Source: Corynebacterium sp.
GTDB lineage: Bacteria; Actinomycetota; Actinomycetes; Mycobacteriales; Mycobacteriaceae
Direction of reading: 5' to 3'
DNA: 64,000 nt
Assembly: GCF_030532965.1 (NCBI RefSeq)
Contig: NZ_JAUNKC010000001.1
Coordinates: forward strand, 214,304 to 278,303
Below are positions 1-8,751 of the stretch, piece by piece. A program made the position numbers and the translations under genes. The notes under the pieces were generated by a model. The model was not told where the DNA came from. It saw nothing but the letters and a program-made list of their open reading frames with translations, and made no database searches. Numbering within the stretch: position 1 is the first letter of the stretch; each line of letters starts with the position of its first letter.

Positions 1-842
1 CCGCAGGGGTTCGCGTGCTTGATGATCGCCACGCAGGGGCGGTCGTGGTCCCACGCTGCCCGCCATGCAGCATCGGAATCGGTGTAGTTGTTGTAGCTCA
101 TTTCTTTTCCGTGCAGCTGCTTCGCCCCCGCCAAACCGGTGCCAGTGGAATAAAGAGCAGCTTGTTGGTGCGGGTTCTCGCCGTAGCGCAGCACGTTGCT
201 ACGCTCCAAGGTTTCACCGATCCAAGTTGGGAAGACCTCGGCGTCGTCGGCGATCTGCGCCCCCATCCAGGACGCGACGGCAACATCGTAGCTGGCGGTG
301 TGGCGGAATGCGTCGACAGCAAGCGCTGTGCGTTCCGCGCGGCTGAAGCCACCGGCAGCGATGGCCGCAGCGACGTCGCCATAGCGGTTCGGATCAACGA
401 TGACCGCAACCGACGGGTGGTTTTTGGCTGCTGCCCGCACCATAGAGGGGCCGCCAATGTCGATTTGTTCCACGCAAGCGTCGAAATCCGCGCCGGATGA
501 AACGGTCTCAGAGAATGGATAGAGGTTCACGACGACCAGCTGGAATGGTTCGATTTCGAGGTTATCTAGTTGTTCCAGGTGATCGTCTTTGCGGGTATCG
601 GCAAGGATTCCGGCGTGTACGCGTGGGTGGAGGGTCTTTACCCGCCCCTCTAGGCATTCCGGGAAACCGGTGAGCTTATCCACTGGGGTTACGTTGATCC
701 CAAGCGCTTGGATCTTCGCGGCGGTTGAGCCGGTGGATACGATTTCTACGCCTGCGTTATCTAAAGTGCGGGCGAGTTCTTCCAATCCGGTTTTGTCGTA
801 AACGCTGATAAGTGCGCGTTTGATTTCCTTGCGATCGCTCAT
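1..842 (-). CDS. purH: Bifunctional AICAR formyltransferase / IMP cyclohydrolase PurH, N-terminal part (gene runs off the left edge)
   Basis: PurH carries out the last two steps of IMP synthesis. Reading the minus strand from ATG at 842 gives [20 protein letters not shown], the typical IMP cyclohydrolase (MGS-fold) start. It continues with conserved stretches such as [16 protein letters not shown]-like [23 protein letters not shown] and the AICAR transformylase beginning [13 protein letters not shown]. About 280 of the roughly 510-530 residues usual for the family lie inside the window, so the C-terminal transformylase domain is missing only because of the window edge. The start codon overlaps the purN stop by four bases (ATGA), indicating translational coupling in a perM-purN-purH operon. 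Confidence 0.95.
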   Translation of the reverse strand, partial: MSDRKEIKRALISVYDKTGLEELARTLDNAGVEIVSTGSTAAKIQALGINVTPVDKLTGFPECLEGRVKTLHPRVHAGILADTRKDDHLEQLDNLEIEPFQLVVVNLYPFSETVSSGADFDACVEQIDIGGPSMVRAAAKNHPSVAVIVDPNRYGDVAAAIAAGGFSRAERTALAVDAFRHTASYDVAVASWMGAQIADDAEVFPTWIGETLERSNVLRYGENPHQQAALYSTGTGLAGAKQLHGKEMSYNNYTDSDAAWRAAWDHDRPCVAIIKHANPC

Positions 843-1480
843 AGGCGGAAGTTAACCTCTCCTTGTTGATTCCCTCCGCTGCCATGACCTAAGGTAGCGG
901 AGTTAAGTACTGTCACGATGAGTTGACGTTCGACCTGTTTGATACGTTCGTGCAGGTCCGCTTCGCTCTCCCCGGGCATAACCTTCACTGGTTCCTGGGC
1001 GATTATCGGCCCGGTATCGACCCCTTCGTCAACGAAATGAACCGTGGAGCCTGTGACTTTGACGCCGTATGCCAATGCATCTCGTACCGCATGCGCCCCC
1101 GGAAACGCAGGTAGCAACGCGGGGTGAGTGTTAATGATGCGCCCGGAGAAAACTGCCAGGAAATCTGGGCCGAGAATTTTCATAAAACCGGCCGATACCA
1201 CCAATTGCGGTTGCAGCTTTTCGACGACACCAGCGAGCCGACGGTTCCACTCCGCCCGGTCCGCACCAGGGGTGAGCGGAACACATTCGGCGGGTATTCC
1301 GGCAGCTTCGGCACGCCCTAACGCCGGGCACTGACCATCAGCAACCACCCCAACTACCGTGTAACCGGTTCCCTGATTATCGATAATGGACTGCAGCAAG
1401 GTGCCGGAACCAGAAACCAGTACGACAATGGGCAAAAGGTGATTATGGGGTTGGGATGCATGGGTGCGGGTCACGCCCAC
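839..1480 (-). CDS. purN: Phosphoribosylglycinamide formyltransferase PurN (GAR transformylase)
   Basis: PurN transfers a formyl group from 10-formyl-THF to GAR in purine synthesis. The 213-residue product has the family landmarks: the nucleotide loop SGSGTLLQ at about 23-30, INTHPALLP at about 116-124 containing catalytic Asn117 and His119, and [15 protein letters not shown] with catalytic Asp155. It begins with GTG at 1480, five bases after the perM stop, and its TGA overlaps the purH start. The first ~15 residues before the Rossmann strand are longer than in many PurN proteins, so a start slightly downstream is possible. The last ~15 residues are Gly/Gln-rich and not obviously conserved. 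Confidence 0.93.
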   Translation of the reverse strand: MGVTRTHASQPHNHLLPIVVLVSGSGTLLQSIIDNQGTGYTVVGVVADGQCPALGRAEAAGIPAECVPLTPGADRAEWNRRLAGVVEKLQPQLVVSAGFMKILGPDFLAVFSGRIINTHPALLPAFPGAHAVRDALAYGVKVTGSTVHFVDEGVDTGPIIAQEPVKVMPGESEADLHERIKQVERQLIVTVLNSATLGHGSGGNQQGEVNFRL

Positions 1481-1485
1481 TTACT

Positions 1486-3225
1486 TTAGTTCCTATCCTC
1501 TAAACCTTCTACTTCAGGTTCCCCCGACTCCGTTTCATTCCTTATATATATTGCACCTTCAGTAACACTGTTATCTTTAGTCACATTTTCAACATTGGTC
1601 ACAGGTTCGTCCGAAGCTTCCTTGTCGCCCTCTTGAGCTTGTTCAAAGGTTCTTAGCTCGACCACATCCGCCAGTTCGCCATCCTCACCCTTGGCATTTG
1701 TCATAAGGGGGCCGGATTCTACTTCGTCGAAAAGCACATCACGAGGCTTCAAATCTTCCGGCTCGGCCATTTCCTCTTCGAAGTCTGGAGCAGAGATTGT
1801 CTCAATCTGCGAAGAAACGCCGACCTCCGACATCTCTTCAGCAGCCGTTATCTCATCGACAGCCAACGCCTCGTCAAACTCTGCGTATTCGTCACCCTCG
1901 GGGATATCGTCGGATTCTGATATCCCTTCGGGTTCCACCGAAACGGCGGTGTGCTCTTCCGATTCGGCCGATTGTACAGCCGCTAACAGCGGTTTTTGAA
2001 TAATGTAACCGACGGTCGCCATGATGACTCCCACGACGGCGACCCACGCGGCGTAGAGCCCCGTCGACAAGAAAATTTTAGGGCCCGTAACGCCGTAAAC
2101 CCCCACGTCGCCGTGGGTCATCACCGTTAACAAAAGCATCCATAACGCCGAGAACGTGATTAACGCCGGCAATTCAGTAAAACGCGGTACCGACTTAAAC
2201 ACCGCGATAACGACGGCCACCGCAGGCAGCGCCAGCAACCCTGCCCCGAGCGGATGGGGCGCGGCTGGCACCCCTGCCAGAAGCGGCAACGGCGGCAGCG
2301 GAACCAAAGTCACGCCAAACAAACCCACCACGGCATCACCCATAGCAAATTCCGAACCGGCCGTGACAGCTAACGTGACAATCGCGGCGTTGGGCAGATA
2401 CAAAACGGAAAGCAACAGCGCGCCGAACAGCCCCCAACCGTGGTAATTATCCATAATCTGTTGCAAGGTTCCGTGGTGGACACCGATAGAAACCAGATAA
2501 GCCACGGCAGCCAGAATCAGCCCGATAATAATGATCCAGCCTGCGGAAACAGCTTGGTCCACCACCCATAACGGCACCCCGAGTCGACGAGCGATCGCCT
2601 TCCATAGCCTTCGCCCCATACCGAACGCCATCACTACCGAGTGCACGAGCACGGTCTTCAACAGCGTCGGAAGAAGCGGTGGTACCGCTACATCAAAGAC
2701 ATAAGAAGCGTCATATAACATCGCAATCGCCGTGAGCGTGAGCAACAGCGGAATACCCACAACACAGCCGCCCAGAACAGCCAGATCAGCGATGCTCACC
2801 CGGTCTTTGACAACATCATGCACTCGGCGGGAAAGCACGGCGATCAGCACCATACATGGCACCAACGGCATTACCCCGACAACATAACCACCACCAGCGA
2901 CCGGCAACCCATTAACAGCCAGCCACGATTGCGCAATAGTTGCAGGCAACGCCGACATCGGCGCCGAAGCCAACAGTAAGCCCACAATAGACAGCGCAAT
3001 AATGAGGAGAATCACCACGCCAAGCGGAAACAACACAACCGGAATGTAGCGCCGCAACCGTCGACCCAGCGTCGGGTCGACGATATCAACGCTGGCGGTG
3101 GGATTTTTCCGGCCGGTTTTCCGCAACCCCCCACCGGGTCGCGCGGTCGAACCCGAAGCTTGCCCCGATGGCCCCCGCCGGGGACGTCGACTCATTCCAA
3201 TGTTCAGGTTCGACTTTTTACTCAT
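1486..3225 (-). CDS. PerM-like multi-pass membrane protein (DUF6350) with long acidic cytoplasmic tail
   Basis: This 579-residue protein has a basic, Arg/Lys/Gly-rich N-terminus (about 1-60), a hydrophobic core of many transmembrane helices (about 60-415), and a strongly acidic tail of about 150 residues rich in Glu, Asp and Ser. Position and architecture match M. tuberculosis PerM (Rv0955), the DUF6350 protein directly upstream of purN-purH that is needed for persistence and linked to cell division. That assignment rests on synteny and topology and is otherwise inference. The gene is first in the perM-purN-purH cluster, with five bases between its stop and purN. Its ATG follows a roughly 320-base gap shared with the divergent M23 peptidase gene. 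Confidence 0.8.
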   Translation of the reverse strand: MSKKSNLNIGMSRRPRRGPSGQASGSTARPGGGLRKTGRKNPTASVDIVDPTLGRRLRRYIPVVLFPLGVVILLIIALSIVGLLLASAPMSALPATIAQSWLAVNGLPVAGGGYVVGVMPLVPCMVLIAVLSRRVHDVVKDRVSIADLAVLGGCVVGIPLLLTLTAIAMLYDASYVFDVAVPPLLPTLLKTVLVHSVVMAFGMGRRLWKAIARRLGVPLWVVDQAVSAGWIIIIGLILAAVAYLVSIGVHHGTLQQIMDNYHGWGLFGALLLSVLYLPNAAIVTLAVTAGSEFAMGDAVVGLFGVTLVPLPPLPLLAGVPAAPHPLGAGLLALPAVAVVIAVFKSVPRFTELPALITFSALWMLLLTVMTHGDVGVYGVTGPKIFLSTGLYAAWVAVVGVIMATVGYIIQKPLLAAVQSAESEEHTAVSVEPEGISESDDIPEGDEYAEFDEALAVDEITAAEEMSEVGVSSQIETISAPDFEEEMAEPEDLKPRDVLFDEVESGPLMTNAKGEDGELADVVELRTFEQAQEGDKEASDEPVTNVENVTKDNSVTEGAIYIRNETESGEPEVEGLEDRN

Positions 3226-3543
3226 TCTTTACACTCTAGCGACAGCGCTCCACTCAATTGGGTGTGACGCGGGTACGAATGAGGAAGAATTTAAAGAAAA
3301 AATTACCTTTTTGTAAATTTTTTACATATCAACAAACTGCCATGTAGTAACCTATTTTCATTGAGGCTTAACCATGGGAAACGTTAAGGAGATTCATATA
3401 GAGTCTCCAAAACGGCTTGCTTGAGTTGAAAGAACCCGCTAGTGTTACCTCTCGGAAGATAACAAGATGGTTACAAACTGATTCGGAGCGTAACGCGAAC
3501 GGATCGTAACCAAGATTGATAAATGTAAGGGAAGTAGGGCTCC
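3226..3543. promoter_or_regulatory. Divergent intergenic region with a cluster of GTAAC/GTTAC boxes before the M23 peptidase
   Basis: No gene is visible in these 318 bases between divergent perM and the M23 peptidase gene. The half nearest the peptidase contains GTTAC at 3444-3448, ATAAC at 3459-3463, GTTAC at 3470-3474, GTAAC at 3490-3494 and GTAAC at 3506-3510. MtrA of actinobacteria binds GTAAC-type direct repeats upstream of cell-wall peptidase genes, so this may be an MtrA-controlled promoter. That is inference: spacing here is irregular. The perM side is A/T-rich (3289-3330). Confidence 0.35.
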
Positions 3544-4257
3544 ATGCAGCAGACGCGACCAAACAATGGTGGCAAGCACCGCAAGCAGACCACCCCAATT
3601 AAGGGCCGGGTCGCTTTCGTAGCAGCAGCAACCGGTGTTGTTTCTACCGCAGGCGCAACAGGAGCCGCACTGGCTCACACCGCGCAAGCCGAAACCGTAG
3701 GCATTCAACTCGCATCTAACGATCTCCCAGCGATAGGCTCATCAGCACCGCAGATCCTAGCCATCGCCGAGTTTAAGCCGGTAGTTAACCTCCACGACCA
3801 GCTCAACAAGGCTATCGCCTACTCGCAAGAACTTGCTCAGGCAGACGAAGCGGCACGCACCCCTAAGGTTTCCGTCGCTCGCCCAGCAGAAGGCGTATTC
3901 ACCTCCGGCTTCGGCCCCCGTTGGGGCAGCTTCCACGCTGGCATCGACATCGCCAACGCAGTGGGCACCCCAATCCTCGCCGTTATGGACGGCACCGTCA
4001 TCGATTCCGGCCCAGCGTCCGGTTACGGCAACTGGATCCGCATCAAGCACGATGACGGCTCTATGAGCGTGTACGGCCACATGGAGACCCTCGCTGTTGC
4101 CGTTGGCCAGCGGGTCCAGGCAGGCCAGAACATTGCAGGTATGGGCAACCGTGGCTACTCCACCGGTTCGCACCTTCATTTCGAAATTCACCCAACCGGT
4201 AACGGCGCAGTTGACCCCGTTTCCTGGTTCGCAGAACGCGGAATCACGATTTCTTAA
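3544..4257 (+). CDS. Secreted M23-family (LytM-type) peptidoglycan endopeptidase
   Basis: The 237-residue protein is a predicted exported zinc endopeptidase that cuts peptide cross-links in peptidoglycan. After a basic N-terminus comes a hydrophobic Ala/Val-rich segment (about 21-46) ending in AHTAQA, a likely signal peptide. The catalytic domain (about 110-237) has the LytM pattern: H131xxxD135 in HAGIDIA, the loop VYGHMETL with His179, and HLHFEI with His210 and His212. Together these supply the zinc ligands and catalytic histidine. It is transcribed alone, divergently from perM, and ends at a strong hairpin terminator. GTAAC boxes upstream hint at MtrA control. It resembles the secreted metallopeptidases of other corynebacteria. 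Confidence 0.9.
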   Translation: MQQTRPNNGGKHRKQTTPIKGRVAFVAAATGVVSTAGATGAALAHTAQAETVGIQLASNDLPAIGSSAPQILAIAEFKPVVNLHDQLNKAIAYSQELAQADEAARTPKVSVARPAEGVFTSGFGPRWGSFHAGIDIANAVGTPILAVMDGTVIDSGPASGYGNWIRIKHDDGSMSVYGHMETLAVAVGQRVQAGQNIAGMGNRGYSTGSHLHFEIHPTGNGAVDPVSWFAERGITIS

Positions 4258-4271
4258 CGCCCTAAACTTCC

Positions 4272-4307
4272 AAAAACCTCGGCGCCCATTTAGGTGTCGA
4301 GGTTTTT
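4272..4307 (+). terminator. Rho-independent terminator of the M23 peptidase gene
   Basis: AAAAACCTCG (4272-4281) pairs with CGAGGTTTTT (4298-4307). The stem extends inward through GCGCC/GGTGT with G-U pairs, and is followed by further T residues at 4308-4315. Confidence 0.9.
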
Positions 4308-4448
4308 ATTTTTGCCGCAGCCCCAACACCAGGGCATTTGCTGCAAAATAGCTAATACCCCCGCGCGAGTTCACCCGGTCCCCACCCCCACCATCCCGCA
4401 ATATGAGAAAAACCTTAACTTTTTCCGCGGGCGTTTACAGGGAAATGG

Positions 4449-4483
4449 TTACCGAGTAATCTTTAGGATAAGTTACCCAGTAA
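4449..4483. promoter_or_regulatory. Two tandem palindromic operators, TTAC-N3-GTAA, for the adjacent PadR regulator
   Basis: TTACCGAGTAA at 4449-4459 and TTACCCAGTAA at 4473-4483 are inverted repeats with a 3-bp spacer. Their centres are 24 bp apart, just over two helical turns. The second extends to GTTAC-CCA-GTAAC. The outer ATGGTTAC (4445-4452) and GTAACCAT (4480-4487) also form a perfect 8-bp inverted repeat. The pair lies 43-77 bp before the PadR start codon, where an autorepressor site is expected. Binding by this PadR is inferred. Confidence 0.55.
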
Positions 4484-4525
4484 CCATCACCCCATTTCGC
4501 ATATCTCCCCAGCTAGGAGCTAGAA

Positions 4526-5086
4526 ATGTCAATAAAATTTGCGTTGCTAGCATTACTATCCAATGAGCCGCGCACCGCCAGCGGGTTGCAACAGGAATTT
4601 TTGGAGCGCACTGCCGGAACCCAGAAGCTCAATATTGGACAAGTGTCGCAAACCTTAAGCCGCTTAGAACGCGACTTACTCATCCAAACCGCAGGTTCCA
4701 TCACCGGACCAAACGGCCATCACGCCGACAGCTATACACTCACCGAAGTCGGCACCCAAGCTTTACAGAATTGGTGGAATGATCCGGTAACCAGGGCGTT
4801 GAGCGACCGCGACGAACTAGTCACAAAAATCATCCTCGCCACCACCAATCCAGAACTCAATTTTCTCGATATTCTCGATACCCAGCGCGCCGCCATCCTG
4901 GGGCAATTACGCACGCTCAACGCTCACAGCCGCACACTCCCCCACACCCGCAACGCTGAACGATTGCATATTGAACGCAGGATCTTTGATCTTGAAGCGG
5001 AAGCACGGTGGCTCGACCGCGTCGAATCACTTGCCGCTGACACAGCCAATCCCGCCAATTCTCATCGTGACGGAGAACAACAATGA
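4526..5086 (+). CDS. PadR-family transcriptional regulator
   Basis: The 186-residue protein has a PadR-type winged helix at the N-terminus: SIKFALLALLSNEPRTASGL, then a recognition helix around LNIGQVSQTLSRLERDLLI and the wing YTLTEVGTQAL. A helical dimerisation domain follows (about 90-180). PadR proteins repress nearby genes and often release DNA on binding a drug or antimicrobial compound. The stop overlaps the ATG of the ABC ATPase by four bases, so regulator and transporter form one transcript. Two tandem palindromes directly upstream are candidate operators. The inducer cannot be read from sequence. Confidence 0.88.
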   Translation: MSIKFALLALLSNEPRTASGLQQEFLERTAGTQKLNIGQVSQTLSRLERDLLIQTAGSITGPNGHHADSYTLTEVGTQALQNWWNDPVTRALSDRDELVTKIILATTNPELNFLDILDTQRAAILGQLRTLNAHSRTLPHTRNAERLHIERRIFDLEAEARWLDRVESLAADTANPANSHRDGEQQ

Positions 5087-5775
5087 GCACTTTTCCCGTT
5101 GAATTACAAGATGTCTGCTGTGTATTCGGCACCGAACCACACACGGTTACGGCTCTCGACCACGTATCCATGGCGGTACAACCCGGCGAGCTGGTAGCGG
5201 TCATGGGTCCATCCGGCTCCGGAAAATCCACCCTGCTTAACGTTGCCGGTTTGCTGCAACCACCCACCTCAGGTCGCGTACTCATCGATGGCATTGATAC
5301 ATCGACCATGAGTGACGCCAAGACAGCACAGCTACGACGCACCCACATCGGCGTCGTGTTTCAGCGCTTCAATTTGGTCCCGACGCTCACCGTCGGTGAG
5401 AACATCGCGCTCCCGCTTGAACTCGACGGCCACGACGTCGACAAGCTACGAGACGACGTGGAAGAAGCTCTTGCCTCAGTTGGGTTAGCGGGATTAGCCG
5501 ACCGCTTCCCCGACGAAATCTCGGGCGGTCAGGCCCAACGCGTCGCTATCGCGCGGGCGCTCATCGGACCGCGTCGGCTTTTGCTTGCCGACGAACCAAC
5601 CGGCGCGTTGGACACCGCCACCGGCGACGAAGTCCTGCGCATACTGCGCGATCGCATCGACCAAGGCGCTGCCGGAATCCTTGTTACCCACGAACCCCGG
5701 TTCGCGGGCTGGGCTGACCGCGTCATCCACGTTCGTGACGGAAAAATCACTTCACGGGAGGTGAGTCAACCATGA
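5083..5775 (+). CDS. ABC transporter ATP-binding protein (MacB/LolD type)
   Basis: This 230-residue ATPase carries Walker A GPSGSGKST (42-50), a Q-loop (VVFQRFNL, ~91-98), the signature SGGQAQR (147-153), Walker B LLLADE (166-171) and an H-loop His in LVTHEP. The length and the ALDTATGDEV stretch after Walker B are typical of the LolD/MacB subfamily that pairs with FtsX-type permeases. It starts inside the PadR stop codon and its own stop overlaps the permease ATG. This makes a three-gene coupled operon. Likely roles are export of a peptide or drug, or envelope stress sensing; the substrate is unknown. Confidence 0.93.
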   Translation: MSTFPVELQDVCCVFGTEPHTVTALDHVSMAVQPGELVAVMGPSGSGKSTLLNVAGLLQPPTSGRVLIDGIDTSTMSDAKTAQLRRTHIGVVFQRFNLVPTLTVGENIALPLELDGHDVDKLRDDVEEALASVGLAGLADRFPDEISGGQAQRVAIARALIGPRRLLLADEPTGALDTATGDEVLRILRDRIDQGAAGILVTHEPRFAGWADRVIHVRDGKITSREVSQP

Positions 5776-8678
5776 GTTCGCTCACCGCCGCTATTCGCCC
5801 CACCATACGCGATGTGCGAAAACACCCATTCAGCAGCCTAGCCGCGATCATTTTGATCGCTATTCCCGTCGCGCTGGCGTCATTTCTGTTGGTTTCTCAC
5901 GCATCAAGCAACCAGTTCGATCAATTGACGTCGCTTGAGACGGTCGCCACCAAATACGGATCTAGCTGCGAACAGAATTACAGGGGTTGGGATTTCACCT
6001 GCGAAAACGGGATTTCGAGTGATTCTCGGGGGCACGGGGCTCAGACGACGCGGCAAGGAGTCTCCGACCCTGAGTTAGCGAACCAGAAAATATCCCGGGA
6101 CGAAATCGCTGCCGCGTTGGGCGAGGACTTTCATGTGGAATTACGCGCCACAGCTAACGCTGTTTTTGAAGCTGGTGATAGTTCCATCCAGGAAACGGTG
6201 ACCCAATTAGATGGTGCACATCTTCTGCCGGGGAATCCACATATCCCCGCCGACGGCGTCGTTCTTACCGAAGAAACTGCCCATCGACTAGGTGCACACA
6301 TCGGTGACAAGGTCCGGATTGCTTCACTTGTCTGGGGCAATAATAAAGACAATAACGCCATTGAGTCCAACGTACCGACAACGTTAACCGTCGCCGCCAT
6401 CAGCCCAGGCTGGCATAACTACGTTTTAGCACCGACACTAGTATCAGATGCACAGGTTTCCGCCGCGCACGAGGCGAAGTGGAGCATTTCCGGCGCACCT
6501 GACTTCACTTGGCAGGATGTCAAGGCTCTCAACCGGTTAGGGCTCGTGGTTCAATCTCAGGATGTATCCCAGCACCCGAACCGCATCGACCCTGCTGACA
6601 TGTACGAACAGTATCGGGCATCCCTGGAATCTGACCAAACCGATTTCGTGCCGGACGATCCATTCGCGTTCACCCTCACAGTTGCGCTTTTCATGCTTTC
6701 CGTTTACGCGATCGCCTGCCTGCTTATTTTGGCGGCGATCAGTCCGGTATTCGCCGTTGCGACGTCCCGACAAACCGCGGTGTATGCGCTTATGCGTTCC
6801 CAGGGCGCAAGCCGACGGCACATCCGGTTAGCCGTGATGGCGTATGGCACAATCTCCGGTCTTATCGGTGGTGCCATCGGCGTGATGCTTGGCGTTCTCG
6901 CCGCAGTGATCCGGTGGAAGACCGCCTTTGTCGGATGGCCGATGGCTTTTAACGTTGGTTGGTTGATTCTGAGTTTCGTCCTTGCTGTCGTAGGCTCCAC
7001 CATTGCGGCTGCAGTACCAGCGATCCTCGCAGCCCGAGGCAGCATCATGTCTGGTGTGGAAGGAAGTCAACCGGACCGATTGCGCAGGTGGCGTAAGTGG
7101 ATGGCCATTGGGCCCATCGGTTTAGTGGTCATTGCAATTGGCAAGGTAGCGGAAAACACCATCACCTACGATTGGGATTTCCACTCCACATTCGATGAAA
7201 TCCTGTTTTCGCTTTATTCGATTGCATCATCCTTGGGCATCGTAGGAACTGTTGCGTTTCTTATCGCTAGCGTCCCTGCGCTAATTTTCGCCTTGGGCAC
7301 CGTGCGGAAACCGCTGGCGGCGAAGCTTGCCGGACGGCTGATACGTCGACAAGCGCTAAAATCCTCATCGATCGTCGCAGCGATCATAGGCATAGTCTTT
7401 GTCGCCACTACCAGCATTGTTGTGGATTCGACGTACTCATTGGACAATCACGCACATGCTTCAGCATCGTTCAATGAAAAAGCTATCGTGGCCAAGCCCA
7501 GCAGCAGGTTCCAAGAAACAGCACCGTCCGTGCCTGCTGAAAAGCTCGCCGCCGATGAAAACAACACACCGTCGCCGCAGATCAAGGAAGCACTGGACAT
7601 CGTTTCTAAAGTGATTGCGCCAGGAGACGAAAACCTCCCCACCATTCCGCTCTACACAATGAGTGAGAACGAACTCCCGTCTCCCGATCTCGACCTTTTG
7701 TACTTTAGCCTCGATGATGGCTGCTCGAAAAAGCTCGACGAATTTTATCAATCCACTGACCCTTACGCGCAACTCGATTCAGAAACCGCACGTAAATGTC
7801 GGTATCACCGCTTAAGTACCCGCTATACTCCGTCGTGGTTACCGAGTGGCGACTCGGTTCTTATCGGCGGGGTGGAACTCTTGCAGTTAATAAACACCGA
7901 CCCAACCGCCATGTCTGAGGACAAACTGGCGGAAGCAACCAAGGTGCTCGAAGCCGGTGGTGTCGTCGGATCGTCGGCTATCCCACTTAGCGGTGATCAG
8001 CCTTTCATTGTGACTACTTTTCCCGCCAGCGATGATGCGGAACCAAAAGTTGCCGTCAAAGCCACGGTACCGTTTAGCGCCGCGTTACCCGAAGAATTCG
8101 GTGGTTGGATCATTAGCCCACAGGCTGCAAAGAAACTCGAATTATCCGCAAGCTATATCGGCCACGCCGTCATTGGCGACCGAGCAATCACGTATGACGA
8201 TATGACCGAAATTTCGGAACGCATCAATGCTCGTCACAATTTCGTCGAAGCGTGGGCGCTCAATAACCCGATGCCGTCTCCACTTATTCCGCTCCTTATC
8301 ATCAGCGCGATAATCCTCGCCATCCTAGGGCTCATCGTCGTGCTTTCCATTGCCCAGGTACGTGCCCAAAACGAGCAGCTATACGCACTGGGCGCCCCAA
8401 CGAAGCTCATGCGTCGCGTTGGTGCCTTTTATCTGGGAATGATGGCGTTGGCGGGAACAGTGCCAGCCGTCATCCTGGGGCATATCGCGGCATTCTTCTT
8501 ACTCGATCCCTCAGAATATGACGAAAATGGCGAGATCATTACTGTCGGAAGTGTGGAATTCTGGCACATCCAATGGCAACTAGTGGCGATATTGTGCCTG
8601 GTTGTGCCACTCATCGCAGCGCTGATGGGGTACTTCGCAACCAGAAGCAATAAGTATCTAAGCTATCGGCACGACTAG
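5772..8678 (+). CDS. FtsX-like ABC transporter permease
   Basis: The 968-residue protein has an N-terminal membrane helix (about 18-45), a large extracytoplasmic region (about 45-300), a cluster of membrane helices (about 300-540), a second extracytoplasmic region (about 560-840) and a C-terminal group of three helices. This is the doubled FtsX-domain arrangement of MacB-like permeases in Gram-positive bacteria. The phrase ALMRSQGASRRHIR, a typical FtsX coupling segment, follows a membrane helix near residue 340, and VRAQNEQLYALGAPTKLM near 860 is its counterpart. It is coupled to the ATPase gene and the pair is controlled by the PadR protein. The cargo is not evident. Confidence 0.9.
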   Translation: MSSLTAAIRPTIRDVRKHPFSSLAAIILIAIPVALASFLLVSHASSNQFDQLTSLETVATKYGSSCEQNYRGWDFTCENGISSDSRGHGAQTTRQGVSDPELANQKISRDEIAAALGEDFHVELRATANAVFEAGDSSIQETVTQLDGAHLLPGNPHIPADGVVLTEETAHRLGAHIGDKVRIASLVWGNNKDNNAIESNVPTTLTVAAISPGWHNYVLAPTLVSDAQVSAAHEAKWSISGAPDFTWQDVKALNRLGLVVQSQDVSQHPNRIDPADMYEQYRASLESDQTDFVPDDPFAFTLTVALFMLSVYAIACLLILAAISPVFAVATSRQTAVYALMRSQGASRRHIRLAVMAYGTISGLIGGAIGVMLGVLAAVIRWKTAFVGWPMAFNVGWLILSFVLAVVGSTIAAAVPAILAARGSIMSGVEGSQPDRLRRWRKWMAIGPIGLVVIAIGKVAENTITYDWDFHSTFDEILFSLYSIASSLGIVGTVAFLIASVPALIFALGTVRKPLAAKLAGRLIRRQALKSSSIVAAIIGIVFVATTSIVVDSTYSLDNHAHASASFNEKAIVAKPSSRFQETAPSVPAEKLAADENNTPSPQIKEALDIVSKVIAPGDENLPTIPLYTMSENELPSPDLDLLYFSLDDGCSKKLDEFYQSTDPYAQLDSETARKCRYHRLSTRYTPSWLPSGDSVLIGGVELLQLINTDPTAMSEDKLAEATKVLEAGGVVGSSAIPLSGDQPFIVTTFPASDDAEPKVAVKATVPFSAALPEEFGGWIISPQAAKKLELSASYIGHAVIGDRAITYDDMTEISERINARHNFVEAWALNNPMPSPLIPLLIISAIILAILGLIVVLSIAQVRAQNEQLYALGAPTKLMRRVGAFYLGMMALAGTVPAVILGHIAAFFLLDPSEYDENGEIITVGSVEFWHIQWQLVAILCLVVPLIAALMGYFATRSNKYLSYRHD

Positions 8679-8705
8679 GAGCGTCGACAAGCGACCCCCG
8701 TTATG

Positions 8706-8748
8706 CCCACAGCGCCTAGCCGGTTACCGGAAGGCGCTGTGGGTTTTT
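8706..8748 (+). terminator. Terminator of the PadR-ABC operon
   Basis: A perfect 12-bp stem, CCCACAGCGCCT (8706-8717) with AGGCGCTGTGGG (8732-8743), encloses a 14-base loop and is followed by TTTTT. It lies between this operon and the convergent uvrD1 gene. Confidence 0.92.
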
Positions 8749-8751
8749 CAG

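Noticed and set aside
4786-4796. GGTAACC sequence inside the PadR gene as a further operator
   Set aside because: It lacks the TTAC-N3-GTAA symmetry of the upstream pair.
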